Positions 46,680-56,226 of a stretch of 64,000 bases of DNA are shown one piece after another. The stretch spans positions 232,342 through 296,341 of the forward strand of contig JAPPFL010000036.1 in assembly GCA_028823855.1 (NCBI GenBank), in the 5' to 3' direction. The stretch comes from Albidovulum sp. Its GTDB lineage: Bacteria; Pseudomonadota; Alphaproteobacteria; Rhodobacterales; Rhodobacteraceae. A model generated the notes under the pieces. The model saw nothing but the letters and a program-made list of their open reading frames with translations, made no database searches and was not told the DNA's origin. The number at the start of each line of letters is the position of its first letter. Within the stretch, counting starts at the first letter, position 1. A program made the translations under genes and the position numbers.

Positions 46680-47687
46680 TCAATTTCGAATGCGCGGATC
46701 AATGATGCCGTACAGCACATCCACGATAGCGTTGACAAATACGTAGATTACGGCGCTAACAATTATGAAGGCTTGCACGACCGCGAAGTCTTTTCGAAGA
46801 ATAGAATCGACGACGAGTGATCCGATTCCGGGCCAATTGAAAACTTTTTCTACCAGCACGCTGCCGCCGAGTAGCTGGGCAAAAATCATTCCGCTCGCGG
46901 TCAGAGTCGGAATGAACGCGTTGGGTAGCGCGTGGCGGGAAAACGTTTTCCAAAGTCCGATTCCCTTGCTGCGGACAACCAAAATAAACGGCTCGTTGGT
47001 TACGTCGAGGAGATTGGCGCGCAAGAGACGAACGAGATAGCCGAACGGCAGCATGCCGAGAGCTACCGCCGGCAGGAAGAGGTAATGAATTGCGTCGGCG
47101 AACGCCGTGAGATCGCCTGCGATCAGAGCATCGAATGTGATGAACCCGGTAACTACGGGAGGCGGTTCGATGGAACGGCTGAGCTGCAGACCCGGGCCGG
47201 GAAAAATTCCGAGAGCTTCGTGAAAAACGACAAGCAGAATTAAAGCTAGCCAGAATGGCGGCATCCCCATCCCAAATACGGAGAGAGCTCTTACCGCGGC
47301 ATCCACGGCCGGTCTCCTTCGGTATGTCGCCGCAAGCCCGAGAACGACGGCCGCGAGAAAGGCGAAAAGGAATGCATAGAATCCCAGTTCGATACTCGCC
47401 GGAAGGCGATTGGCGAACTGCACGAGCACGGGCTGTCCAGCGCCGTAGGAAAATCCCCAGTCGCCCTGCAGAAATCCCGTGATGTAGCGCCAGTATTGAT
47501 CGGGCAAGGACAGGTGCAGACCCATTCTTTCCATCTGCGCCTGAAGGGCTTCTTCGCTCGCTAGAGGACCGACGACGAGCCGGGCGGGATTGCCGGGCAG
47601 TACGCGAAGAAAGAGAAACGCAATAATCGAAGCGCCGAATACCGCTACTAGCGAACCGAACAGCCGCGAAACAACCGCTTGCATCAT
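46680..47687 (-). CDS. Dipeptide-type ABC transporter permease, DppB
   Basis: Membrane permease of about 335 aa with six helices. The N-terminal FGASIIAFLFLRVLPGNPA and the EAA loop DVTNEPFILVVRSKGIGLWKTFSRHALPNAFIPTLT are characteristic of the DppB/OppB family. Start at the double ATG (47682-47687), 13 bp after the dppC stop. The longer frame to 47792 reads through dppC and lacks support. Confidence 0.94.
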   Translation of the reverse strand: MMQAVVSRLFGSLVAVFGASIIAFLFLRVLPGNPARLVVGPLASEEALQAQMERMGLHLSLPDQYWRYITGFLQGDWGFSYGAGQPVLVQFANRLPASIELGFYAFLFAFLAAVVLGLAATYRRRPAVDAAVRALSVFGMGMPPFWLALILLVVFHEALGIFPGPGLQLSRSIEPPPVVTGFITFDALIAGDLTAFADAIHYLFLPAVALGMLPFGYLVRLLRANLLDVTNEPFILVVRSKGIGLWKTFSRHALPNAFIPTLTASGMIFAQLLGGSVLVEKVFNWPGIGSLVVDSILRKDFAVVQAFIIVSAVIYVFVNAIVDVLYGIIDPRIRN

Positions 47688-47700
47688 TTCAAAACGCCCG

Positions 47701-48558
47701 TCACAGCTGCGCGTACTGGCCCCTGGGATCGACCAAGTCGCGTACCTTGTCGGCCAGGATGCTTGTCGCGGCGACCGCGGCGAGCAAGCCAAAGCCCGGG
47801 AATACGCCGATCCACCATTGACCCGTCAACGCGTATTGAAGCCCTTCTGTTATCATGACTCCCCATTCGGGCGTGGGCACCTGGGTGCCGAGCCCGACAA
47901 AGCCCAGCGCGGCGAGTGCAAGCACGGAGTACCCGAATAGTGCCGCAGCTTGGATCAGCAGCGTGGAAACCGTGTGCGGAACAATGTGGCGCAGGATTAT
48001 CCGCGCAGGCCCGGCTCCTGCGGTTTCCGCCGCTTCGACAAAAGGAAGCTGGCGGATTCGAATTACATCGCTCCTGATAAGGCGGGCGTAGTAAGGCACT
48101 GAGGTCAGCATTATTCCGAACGCTGCCGTTTCCAGGCCGCCGCCTAGCCCCACAGTGACCGCCATTGCCAGAATCAAGGGCGGAAAGGCGAGGATTGCAT
48201 CCATCAAACGCATTAGGGCGTTGTCGAGCAATCCGCCGCTGATGCCGGATACCAATCCAATCATCCCCCCGACTACCGCGCCGGTAATGACAACGGCTAC
48301 GCCGACGCTTAGAGAAATCAGCGCGCCTTCATTGAATCGGGCGAAAATGTCCCTGCCTATATGGTCCGTACCCATCGGGTGCGCGAGAGACGGGGGCTGC
48401 AGCGTTTCCCGTAAGCTGATCGCCAGCGGGTCGTACGGCCAAAGAAAAGGTCCGAACACCGCCAGAATGGCAAGGATCAGCAGGATTAGCAGCGATGCAG
48501 TTAAATCGAGATTTGCGCGCAGTATTTTGGCAAATGCTCTCAGATTGCCTGCTCGCAT
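47701..48558 (-). CDS. Dipeptide-type ABC transporter permease, DppC
   Basis: Partner permease, 285 aa. N-terminal FGPFLWPYDPLAISL and LAHPMGTDHIGRDIFARFNEGA are hallmarks of DppC/OppC. EAA loop DVIRIRQLPFVEAAETAGAGPARIILRHIVPH. AAAGGG is about 10 nt before the ATG. It comes before dppB here, the reverse of the common B-C order, and follows hyuB by 90 bp. Confidence 0.94.
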   Translation of the reverse strand: MRAGNLRAFAKILRANLDLTASLLILLILAILAVFGPFLWPYDPLAISLRETLQPPSLAHPMGTDHIGRDIFARFNEGALISLSVGVAVVITGAVVGGMIGLVSGISGGLLDNALMRLMDAILAFPPLILAMAVTVGLGGGLETAAFGIMLTSVPYYARLIRSDVIRIRQLPFVEAAETAGAGPARIILRHIVPHTVSTLLIQAAALFGYSVLALAALGFVGLGTQVPTPEWGVMITEGLQYALTGQWWIGVFPGFGLLAAVAATSILADKVRDLVDPRGQYAQL

Positions 48559-48648
48559 ACGTCTTTCGCCCTTTCGTCAGAATTTTCAGGAGAGTCGCAT
48601 TTCGCTACTCTCAAGACCGCGGGTTTGATTTGCCTGAAGCATTCCCCT

Positions 48649-50373
48649 CTATTCGAGCGCATGAGGATAGTGCTCGCGCGCGTGCGCTTCGGTAATGTAC
48701 CCTTCGCGCAAATCAGCTTCCACCGCTTCGACCGCGCGTTCGGCTGCAGGGCCGTATCCGCCTCCGCCCCCCGTAAAAAGTTCCAATGTACTTCCCTTAG
48801 GCACCTTCAATCGTGTCGCCTTTGCGAAGCTCTCGCCGTAGCTGCCGTCGGCAAATCGCAGCCGCGCGCTGTTCGCCCGACCGCTCTTGCCGCCATGCAG
48901 TCCCCAAGGCTGATTGAAGCTGCGTTCTATGGCGGAAGTGACGTACGCGTCTTCGAACATGAAAAAATGCAAGTCGACGCCTAGTCCGCTGCGATACCTT
49001 CCCGCGCCGCAGCTGTCGGGCGAAAATTCGACCCTTTCGAGCAGCCAAGGATTTTTTGCTTCCCAAATCTCTGTCGCGGAGAACCTCGTTGCGGCTTCAG
49101 CCGCATGCATCATGGTTGCGCCGTCGCCTCCGATGTGCGCCCCGGCGCCCACAGGATGGGGAGACCCGTCCGCCCACGGCTCGCCGGTTTTCTCTCGCAC
49201 TCCCCACCAAACCAGAGCTGCAAGGTCGCCGCCGCTGCAGGCCGGAACCGCTTCCGGCATGGCTTTGGAAATCGCGTTGTAAATTACTTCAATAGATTGA
49301 AGCGCGGGCCAGCCGTACAGAAAGCAAGGCGACGGCGACGACGGGTGAAACATGCTTCCGGGCCGTGTCGCGACCTCGATTGGGCGGAAATGGCCTTCGC
49401 AGGGTGCTTCGCCGCCGCCGGCTAGCATGGAAATGGCGACGCGGCTAGCCGATACCGTGGATGGAAGCGGACAGTTAATCGGGCCTGGCTGGGCATCGGG
49501 CGTGTTGGAATAGTCCACTCTAACCGTAGACCCGTTGACTTCTACAGTGACTTCGAATGGAACGCGGTGTTCGTCAACGCCATTGTTGTCCATTTCTCCT
49601 TGTCCAACGTAGCGTCCATCCGGGATTTTTTCAAAGTATTGGCGAACGATAGCTTCGCCGTGATCGAACATCGCTTCGACACATTCGTGGAATTTTTCAA
49701 GCCCGTAGCGTTCGACTACCCGCAGAAGCTCCCGCTTGCCGGCCAAAACTCCCGCAACTTGGGCATTGATATCTCCCGCCACCATTTTGGGAACCCTGGT
49801 ATTTGACATAATCATGCGGAAGAGCTCTTCGTCCCGCTGCCCGCGCTTATAGATCTTGAGACCGGGGTAAATGGTTCCTTCTTGAAACACGTCGACGGTA
49901 TCTGTCGAATAAGGCTCCTTTCCGCCAATATCGAGCCAATGGCCTTTGATCGCCGTGTAGCCGACGAGGATTTCGTCATTTAGAAATACAGGCAGGATCA
50001 CGGCCGCATCCTGCGGGTGCGATCCGGTTCCGTACGGATCGGTGTGCAGAAGAATGTCGCCGGGTTCGAGAGCATCGACGCCGCCTGCGCACTTTACGGC
50101 CGCTTCGACGCAAAAATTCATGGTTCCCATAAAGAGAGGCAGGCTCGGCGCTTGCGCGAGCAGCCTCAAATGCACATCGTAGATCGCAGACGCAAAATCC
50201 AGAACTTCGTAAATCACGGGCGAAAAAGCCGTGCGAACTAAAGTGCGCTTGATGTGATTTGCAGCGGAATTCAGCGAGTGCCTGACAACTTCGGTGGTTA
50301 CGGGATCAGTATCGGCCGGTGGCGCTTCCCGCTGCGACGCGGCGCGGTAGATGAATACATCCTTGCTAGGCAT
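48649..50373 (-). CDS. hyuB: Hydantoinase/oxoprolinase family protein, subunit B (second copy)
   Basis: 574-aa HyuB-type subunit. Features: DPVTTEVVRHSLNSAANHIK, SPVIYEVLDFASAIYD, LLHTDPYGTGSHPQD, the GHWLDIGGKEPYSTDT metal-site region and a C-terminal TGGGGGYGPAAER. It differs strongly from the HyuB at 3.2-4.9 kb (for example GSHPQD against GTHLHD), so it is an old paralogue, not a recent duplicate. Overlaps hyuA by 8 bp. Operon context is a peptide-type importer, so its substrate is probably imported by that system. Confidence 0.9.
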   Translation of the reverse strand: MPSKDVFIYRAASQREAPPADTDPVTTEVVRHSLNSAANHIKRTLVRTAFSPVIYEVLDFASAIYDVHLRLLAQAPSLPLFMGTMNFCVEAAVKCAGGVDALEPGDILLHTDPYGTGSHPQDAAVILPVFLNDEILVGYTAIKGHWLDIGGKEPYSTDTVDVFQEGTIYPGLKIYKRGQRDEELFRMIMSNTRVPKMVAGDINAQVAGVLAGKRELLRVVERYGLEKFHECVEAMFDHGEAIVRQYFEKIPDGRYVGQGEMDNNGVDEHRVPFEVTVEVNGSTVRVDYSNTPDAQPGPINCPLPSTVSASRVAISMLAGGGEAPCEGHFRPIEVATRPGSMFHPSSPSPCFLYGWPALQSIEVIYNAISKAMPEAVPACSGGDLAALVWWGVREKTGEPWADGSPHPVGAGAHIGGDGATMMHAAEAATRFSATEIWEAKNPWLLERVEFSPDSCGAGRYRSGLGVDLHFFMFEDAYVTSAIERSFNQPWGLHGGKSGRANSARLRFADGSYGESFAKATRLKVPKGSTLELFTGGGGGYGPAAERAVEAVEADLREGYITEAHAREHYPHALE

Positions 50374-52405
50374 TGGATTCTTCCCTGGTTATGACAAGGC
50401 ACCCAGTTTCGTGGACGAGAGCTGAATGGCCTCCGTCAAGATATGTAGTCGATGTTTGCTCGAGAATGATCGCCGGACCCGATATCACTGCGCCTGCACC
50501 TGCCGCGCTGCGATCCAGAACTTGAAATTCTCGCCAGTCATCGGATTCAAAGGACCAAGTACGTACGTTGCCGTGTTTCCTTTCGGACACGGCTCTTACT
50601 TTTTCCCTTTCCCTTTTGGGAAGCGGCGAACGGACGGTAGCGCGCATTGAAACGATCTCGATCGCTTCCTCCATCGTGACGGAAAATGCGCGTTCGTAAT
50701 CTTGTGTGAATTCATGGCGCACCTCGTCTGCGTCCCAAGTGATTTTACCTGACGCGTCGCATTCTATGGAAACCGTTAGCGAGTGCTCCTGCCCGGCATA
50801 GCGCATATCTAGGCCGACATGCCGCGAGCGAGAGATCGCGCCTCCGGCATTTTGCCGAACTTCGAGATCTTCGAACATGGAATCCAAAATATCGTTGGCC
50901 ATCAAAAGATTGTCGTCCGACAACCTCATAATGCGCGTGCGCGCGGCCGCCTGAACGAGATCCGCTCCAAGAAGGCCCGACGCGGAAAAATTTCCGGCAT
51001 GCGGCGGAACTACGACTCCGCGAGTGCCCAATTCCTTTGCCAATAACGTGCCGAGCATCGGACCGGCGCCTCCGAATGCGAGCAGCCAGAGTTCGCGAGG
51101 GTCCGTGCCTTGTTCTATCGTAATCTCCCGCATCAAATTCGACATAGTCGCGGTCACGATTTTCAGGACGCCGCGCGCGGCTTCCTCCACGGAAAACCCT
51201 AGGTTCGAAGCAATAGCCTTCAAACTTCCGCTTGATAGATTCCTGTCCAAGGCGATGCCATGCGCGATTTGACCGTCTCCAAGCATTCCAAGCACATGCG
51301 CGGAGTCGGTAACCGTCGGCTCGACACCGCCTCGTCCGTACGCGGCAGGTCCCGGGTCGGCTCCGGCGCTCTGCGGGCCAACCCGCAGCAAACCGCCGGC
51401 ATCGACGTAAGCAATCGATCCGCCTCCTGCTCCGATAGAGCGAACGTCCACCCACGGGGTCTGCACAGGCAGACCGACAACGCTGCCTTCGTACAGAAGC
51501 CTTGGACGACCGTCTACGATAAGGGAAGTATCGAAACTCGTTCCGCCCACATCCGCAGCCACGAAATTGCCCATTGAGAGAAGACGCGCCAATTCGCCGG
51601 TGCCTTCCGCCCCCGCGACCGGACCGGACATGATTGTTTCGAACGGGCGCTCGGATGCTTCGCCGAAAGTGAAGGATCCGCCGCCGGAGCGCGTTACGAG
51701 CAAGTTGCCTTTAAACCCGGCATTCTTCAGCCCCGAGCCTAATTCGCCAAGGTAACGGGTCATGCGCGGGCGAACAAAGGCATCGATGATCGTAGTCGTC
51801 GTGCGTTCATATTCCCGATACTCGCCGGAAACTTGGTGCGACAGGGATATCGACCCTTCGAATCCCGCCTCTCGCAGCAAATTCATTGCTTTAATTTCAT
51901 GCGACGGATTGGCGAAGGAATTGAGGAAGGCTATCGCAATGGTATCGACATTCTCCGCTACAAAGACTTCGTGCGCTGCGCGCACGTCTTCGCTTTGCAG
52001 TGGTTGGTGGACCACCCCGTCTGCGCGAACGCGTTCCAAAATAGGCATGCGAAGCCGGCGCGGAACAAGAGGAGGATTTGGAGCCCAAAAGAGATTGTAC
52101 ATCTCATCTCGGTCGCCCCTGCGAATTTCAAGAATATCGCGAAATCCGGCCGTGCAAAGAAGTCCAACTTTTGCTCCGACGCGCTGAAGCAGTGAATTTA
52201 ATCCGACGGTAGTACCGTGAAGAAAATATTCCGATGCTCCGACTTCTTCCTGTGAAAGGGCTTCGGAGACAGCATTTAGGGCGCCGTTCTCGGGGTTCGC
52301 GGGCGTGGTTGGAACTTTTGTGACCCGCGTTGTTGCAGACTCGTCGTCGTAAAACACAAGGTCGGTAAAAGTGCCGCCGACATCGACGGCGATTCGCGAA
52401 ACCAT
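50366..52405 (-). CDS. hyuA: Hydantoinase/oxoprolinase family protein, subunit A (second copy)
   Basis: ATP-binding subunit, 679 aa. Phosphate loop DVGGTFTD at residues 8-15, DVGGTSFDTSLI near residue 270, and AFGGAGPMLGTLLAKEL. The ATG at 52403-52405 has no ribosome site of its own. It lies 6 nt after the stop of an 18-codon leader ORF in the same frame that does have a strong one, which points to translation by reinitiation. First structural gene of the hyuA-hyuB-dppCBDF-binding protein operon. N-methylhydantoinase, oxoprolinase or carboxylase roles remain open. Confidence 0.9.
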   Translation of the reverse strand: MVSRIAVDVGGTFTDLVFYDDESATTRVTKVPTTPANPENGALNAVSEALSQEEVGASEYFLHGTTVGLNSLLQRVGAKVGLLCTAGFRDILEIRRGDRDEMYNLFWAPNPPLVPRRLRMPILERVRADGVVHQPLQSEDVRAAHEVFVAENVDTIAIAFLNSFANPSHEIKAMNLLREAGFEGSISLSHQVSGEYREYERTTTTIIDAFVRPRMTRYLGELGSGLKNAGFKGNLLVTRSGGGSFTFGEASERPFETIMSGPVAGAEGTGELARLLSMGNFVAADVGGTSFDTSLIVDGRPRLLYEGSVVGLPVQTPWVDVRSIGAGGGSIAYVDAGGLLRVGPQSAGADPGPAAYGRGGVEPTVTDSAHVLGMLGDGQIAHGIALDRNLSSGSLKAIASNLGFSVEEAARGVLKIVTATMSNLMREITIEQGTDPRELWLLAFGGAGPMLGTLLAKELGTRGVVVPPHAGNFSASGLLGADLVQAAARTRIMRLSDDNLLMANDILDSMFEDLEVRQNAGGAISRSRHVGLDMRYAGQEHSLTVSIECDASGKITWDADEVRHEFTQDYERAFSVTMEEAIEIVSMRATVRSPLPKREREKVRAVSERKHGNVRTWSFESDDWREFQVLDRSAAGAGAVISGPAIILEQTSTTYLDGGHSALVHETGCLVITREESNA

Positions 52406-52411
52406 GACGAA

Positions 52412-52468
52412 CTACGCTCTTGCAAGCGCCTTCGACGGCGCGTTGATCAGTTGTAACGAAAATTGCAT
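52412..52468 (-). CDS. Putative 18-aa leader ORF upstream of the second hyuA
   Basis: ATG at 52466-52468 preceded by GGGGAGG with a 6-nt spacer, the strongest ribosome site in the area. It encodes MQFSLQLINAPSKALARA and ends in TAG (52412-52414), 6 nt before the hyuA ATG and in the same frame. hyuA itself lacks a ribosome site. Either a leader peptide sets hyuA translation, or the TAG is a nonsense mutation in an N-terminal extension of hyuA; the latter is less likely because normal HyuA starts at the present ATG. Confidence 0.5.
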   Translation of the reverse strand: MQFSLQLINAPSKALARA

Positions 52469-53440
52469 TTTCAACCTCCCCAGGTTTTTCCTGCATAAAT
52501 TTTGGCAACAGCAGCAAAAATTAAAATAGCGAAAAAAAGTCGCCAATCGATTTTTGGAACCATGTCGAATGGAACAATTTAATGCGCAGCTTAATCATTG
52601 CCAATTAAGTATGCAAACTGCCATTTTCCGCAATTGCGCGATTTGCGGAAAATTGAGATATGCTAGAAGAAGCCCGTTCATTCCTTGAATTTTTATTGTC
52701 TGCAAGCCTATGAATATTATTGCCTATTTTTAGTTGCTATCAATATACGCAATTGACTAGAGACCGGAATGACAACAAATCCTGACGACGAATATCCTCC
52801 CGCGTATAGCCATCCCCCGAATCTCAAACATGAATCCGAATCCGTTGGGTCTTCGGGGGATGAGCATGGCGACGGGCTCGGTTGACACCCGGATGCTCTC
52901 GATTTGCTTGCGGACTGCGTCAGTGAGGAAGCGATTGGAAGTGTTCCTTTCCTAGGCAACCGAAGGGTTGCAATAAATCTTATGGTTGCTTGGATTGAAC
53001 CTACTTGCAGGTCGGATGTCAGCATTTCCGTTGCCTACTCGGACTCGTCAAACGACTTTGGTCAAATCGGCTGTTGGAGTCGGCTCAAACTCGGACTCAG
53101 CACCTGTACCGGCCACAACTAACATTCAATTCCGCGTCCTGGCGAATCGGCGGCCAGGCAGCTTGGATCAATTCGGCCGATGCGAAATGTTCGGCATCCG
53201 CAGCCGTCACGACCAGCTATTTGTCGGCCACTAGCCCGCGGTCTTTCAACGGCCCGTTCTTTTTTAGGTCTCCCGGTCTTCCGTTTTTCCACTGCTTCTC
53301 GCGCGATGTTCGACCAGTTAAGCCTTTTGCAGCCCTGCCAGACCTTCCTGGCACCCTGGAGCGGTTGTCGCTTGGCGGGGCGGACGCCGACGAAGCGGCC
53401 GCCGGAGACAATTAGGAATCAGCCAATAAGAAAAAGCGGA
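52469..53440. other. AT-rich operon leader followed by decayed sequence
   Basis: 52480-52760 is AT-rich and probably holds the promoter of the leftward hyuA operon. 52800-53440 has fragmentary coding-like frames. One minus-strand frame (about 53110-53410) reads REKQWKNGRPGDLKKNG and then, after an in-frame TAG, LVVTAADAEHFASAEL. I do not recognise it. It looks like remnants of lost genes. Confidence 0.45.
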
Positions 53441-54194
53441 TTGAATGTCGTCGGTGCCTACGGCTCGGGACCAGTCATGTTTCTATTTCAGCGCATGCAG
53501 GTGATCGACATGATTACCGAGCGCGTTGACGGCAGGATCCCGATTGTTGCGCACGCAGGCGACTCTGATACCATTACGGCGATTAAGATGGCCAAATATG
53601 CCGAGGAACGCAGGGTAAGCGCGATCGCGTCGCTTACTCCGTATTACTATCTCCACGGTCGCGCCGAAATTGACGCGCATTTCCACCGACTGATTGATGC
53701 GGTGAACTCTCCAGTCCACCTCTACAAAAACCCGAAATACACGAACTACTGCGTGACTTCTGAACAAGTCCGCGCGCTAGCTGAACATGGGTTGAAAGGA
53801 GTGAAGGACAGTTCAACCAGCATACAGCTCATTTACGACCTAGTTTCGGCGACCGCCGAATTTGAGGATTTCGACGTCCTCGTCGGCTCGCAGACGATTT
53901 GACTGCCGGCGCTTGTCGGAGGCGGCAAAGGACGTGTCACAGGTTTGTCGAACCTCAATCCGAAGGCCGTGAACGGAATTTTTGACGCCGCGAGCAAGGG
54001 AGACTTTAACGTCGCGCATAAGTTTGCAACGTGAAGCTGACCAGTTGCGAAAGGTGACTGGAGCGGGCATCCCGGTGCCCTTCTAGCACGCCGCGCTACG
54101 TTCGCGCGGAATCGACATCGGCAACCCGAAACTACCGATGCTCCCGAAATCTGCGGACGAGGAAGCAGCAATCGCCCAGGCTCTCGTGCAGTAA
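53441..54194 (+). pseudogene. Decayed DapA/N-acetylneuraminate lyase family gene
   Basis: Remnant of a class I aldolase-type TIM barrel (DHDPS/NAL family). Intact parts: NVVGAYGSGPVMFL, GRIPIVAHAGDSDTITAIKMAKYAEE, TPYYYLHGRAEIDAHFHRLID, LYKNPKYTNY and GLKGVKDSS with the Schiff-base lysine. Lesions: the N-terminal 40-50 residues are missing; an in-frame TGA at 53900-53902 falls between DVLVGSQTI and LPALVGGGKG; a frameshift lies near 54020-54035 (VAHK to QREADQLRKV); a TAG at 54084-54086 interrupts the C-terminal PVPF-HAALRSRGIDIGNPKLPMLP. Probably once a catabolic lyase, dehydratase or deaminase beside the hyu operon. Confidence 0.9.
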
Positions 54195-55384
54195 AAGCAC
54201 TTCGAATGAGTCGCCGAGTAGGCGGAGCATCGCCGAGACCCGCCACTCGTAGGGCCTAGCGTGAGGGACTACGGTATTCGGTTTCTCGCCCGGCAGGTTC
54301 GGTCAAGGAGCGTGACCGGAGCCGCATGATCGTAGCGTGAGGCGCGGGATGTCGCTTGAGACACTCTTTCGCCCGGTCCCAAGGAGTACGCCAGAGTCGG
54401 TTTCGCTCGCAAGCCGCCCGTGCCGGATACGGTCCGCTTCGTAGCGGAACCAAGAAGTACGATTGCCATCGCCGGTCAGACCAAATCAGGTGGAGTGGCA
54501 ACGGATCATCTTCGCAATGTAGCCCTACTGCACCTTAGTCGGCGGTTGCCGGAGTTGTTTGCACAAATTAAGCACCGAATCCGGGGCGGGCGAAGCGGCT
54601 TTTCGCCGTCATTTGCCGAACGACGTTCGTTCACTTTTTCAACCGTACGCTGAAATGGGTGAAGCCGAGGAAACCAATCGTCGTGGCCGAAGCCGTCTAG
54701 CGGCGCTCGCAGGGGCGTTGCCGGTAGAAGTCCGCAAAATTCGTCCTTGACTCGTAAAGCGCGAGGCAATTGCGATCGCCACGCTTGCTTCGCGCATCGA
54801 GCGGTTTCCGGCCACTCTACCGGTATACGAGAGCGACGACAAGTCAAGTAGCGGTCAATCGCACTCCTCCGCCCTCTCAGAACCGAAATTGAACTTATTG
54901 ATTCATGCGATTCCTAACCCTTCGACTCCGGTCGGATGCCGAATTGCGGCAGGACCTATTGAAGCGAGGGAAGACCGATAGGATCGACGCCAAGCGGATG
55001 GTTCGCGCCTCACGGCAGATGCTCGCATTCCTTTCGCTAGCAATTCGTTTTCGATCCCGCACAATGACGCTCCAGGAAGACGGTTCCGCCCGGAGGCTTG
55101 CCGAAATTGCGCGCCTGCGCCTCGGACGGCAGGACCAGACGCAGCGCCCGGACCCTAGCAATGATCAAGGCGACACTTTCGGGCTGTCCGGAAGACTCGG
55201 TCCTCGCTTCGAGCGCGGCAAAGCGGTCGCAGCCCGCGGCGTCGAACCGCCTGTTCGCCAGCTTTTCGGAATTCAGATGACGCTATGAGGCTTGCATCGA
55301 AATCAGCTCCGAGCCACGGGAAAGAAGCCGCAAATGAGATAGCGCCAAGAAATTTCCAAGCGAGGCGTGCCGGGTACCGAATCG
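54195..55384. other. 1.2-kb decayed region
   Basis: No intact gene. Scattered coding-like fragments on both strands. On the plus strand about 54955-55010 reads LLKRGKTDRIDAKRMV, which resembles the KTDRIDA motif of IS110-family transposases, but the surrounding frame does not continue convincingly. It may be an eroded insertion sequence and neighbouring genes. Confidence 0.4.
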
Positions 55385-55975
55385 CTAAAGGAATCGGCAA
55401 GCATTTTCCAATGGCGGACGTGCAGCGCGCTCGGGAATGCCGACGCCAGTACCGAATCCCAAATTCATCAGAAAATTCGATCGCCAGGTCGAGTCGGCGA
55501 AAAAGCTGGCATCGACCACGCTATTTTTGAACCCGGACATAGGGCCGCAATCCAGTCCGTATGCTCTTGCCGACACCAAAAAATATGCCGCCTGGAGAGT
55601 GGCGTTCCTAAGTGCGATTTTTTCAAGAGGGTATTCCGGCAGTGAGGCGTAAAATGAAGGGTAGTCCAAGTGCGGCGCCAGAGTCGGCAGCATTTCATAG
55701 AATTCCATGTCGTATGCAAAAATCGCCGTCGCCGGAGCGGCTCTGGTTTTGTCCACGTTCCCCGGGTTCAGCGCGGGAATCAATCGCTCCTTCGCTTCCT
55801 TCGAGCGGACGAAAACTATGCGCATTGGACAGGAATTCGATGCTGTTGGCCCGAACTTCGCAGTATCGTAAATCTTCGCAAGCAATTTGTCGGAAACTGG
55901 CTTGTCGGAAAAAAATTTGTGCGTGCGCGCTTCCAGGAATAGCAGATCCAGAATTTCCCTTTCCACATTTGGCAT
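55385..55975 (-). CDS. Nitroreductase family protein, RutE/malonic semialdehyde reductase-like
   Basis: FMN-dependent nitroreductase-fold enzyme, 196 aa, using NAD(P)H to reduce an unknown acceptor. The RutE-type profile is seen in LFLEARTHKFFSDKPVSDKLLAKIYDTAKFGPTASNSCPMRIVFV, then LRNATLQAAYFLVSARAYGLDCGPMSGF and a C-terminal FLMNLGFG. RutE reduces malonic semialdehyde in pyrimidine breakdown, but no other rut gene is near. ATG at 55973-55975; GGGAG is rather far upstream. Same strand as hmgA but 250 bp away. Confidence 0.88.
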   Translation of the reverse strand: MPNVEREILDLLFLEARTHKFFSDKPVSDKLLAKIYDTAKFGPTASNSCPMRIVFVRSKEAKERLIPALNPGNVDKTRAAPATAIFAYDMEFYEMLPTLAPHLDYPSFYASLPEYPLEKIALRNATLQAAYFLVSARAYGLDCGPMSGFKNSVVDASFFADSTWRSNFLMNLGFGTGVGIPERAARPPLENACRFL

Positions 55976-56226
55976 TGATTGAATTACGCTCCCTTGTATT
56001 TGTCCATTTGGAAATGGCTTTCGCCTGCGCGGTCTAACGGAGAGCCTGGAGAATTCCCCTTTCGAAATAAATCGCGCTCAGGTCAGCCAAGCATTCCATT
56101 CAACGGATTCAGAAAGCAAGCTCGATTCGTTGCTCGCGAGTAAGTGAATCCATCGGAGAAGAGAAGGAAATTTCAATCGTCAACGATTCATACTGTAGTT
56201 CGAAGAACACAAGCATTCGCGTTTCG

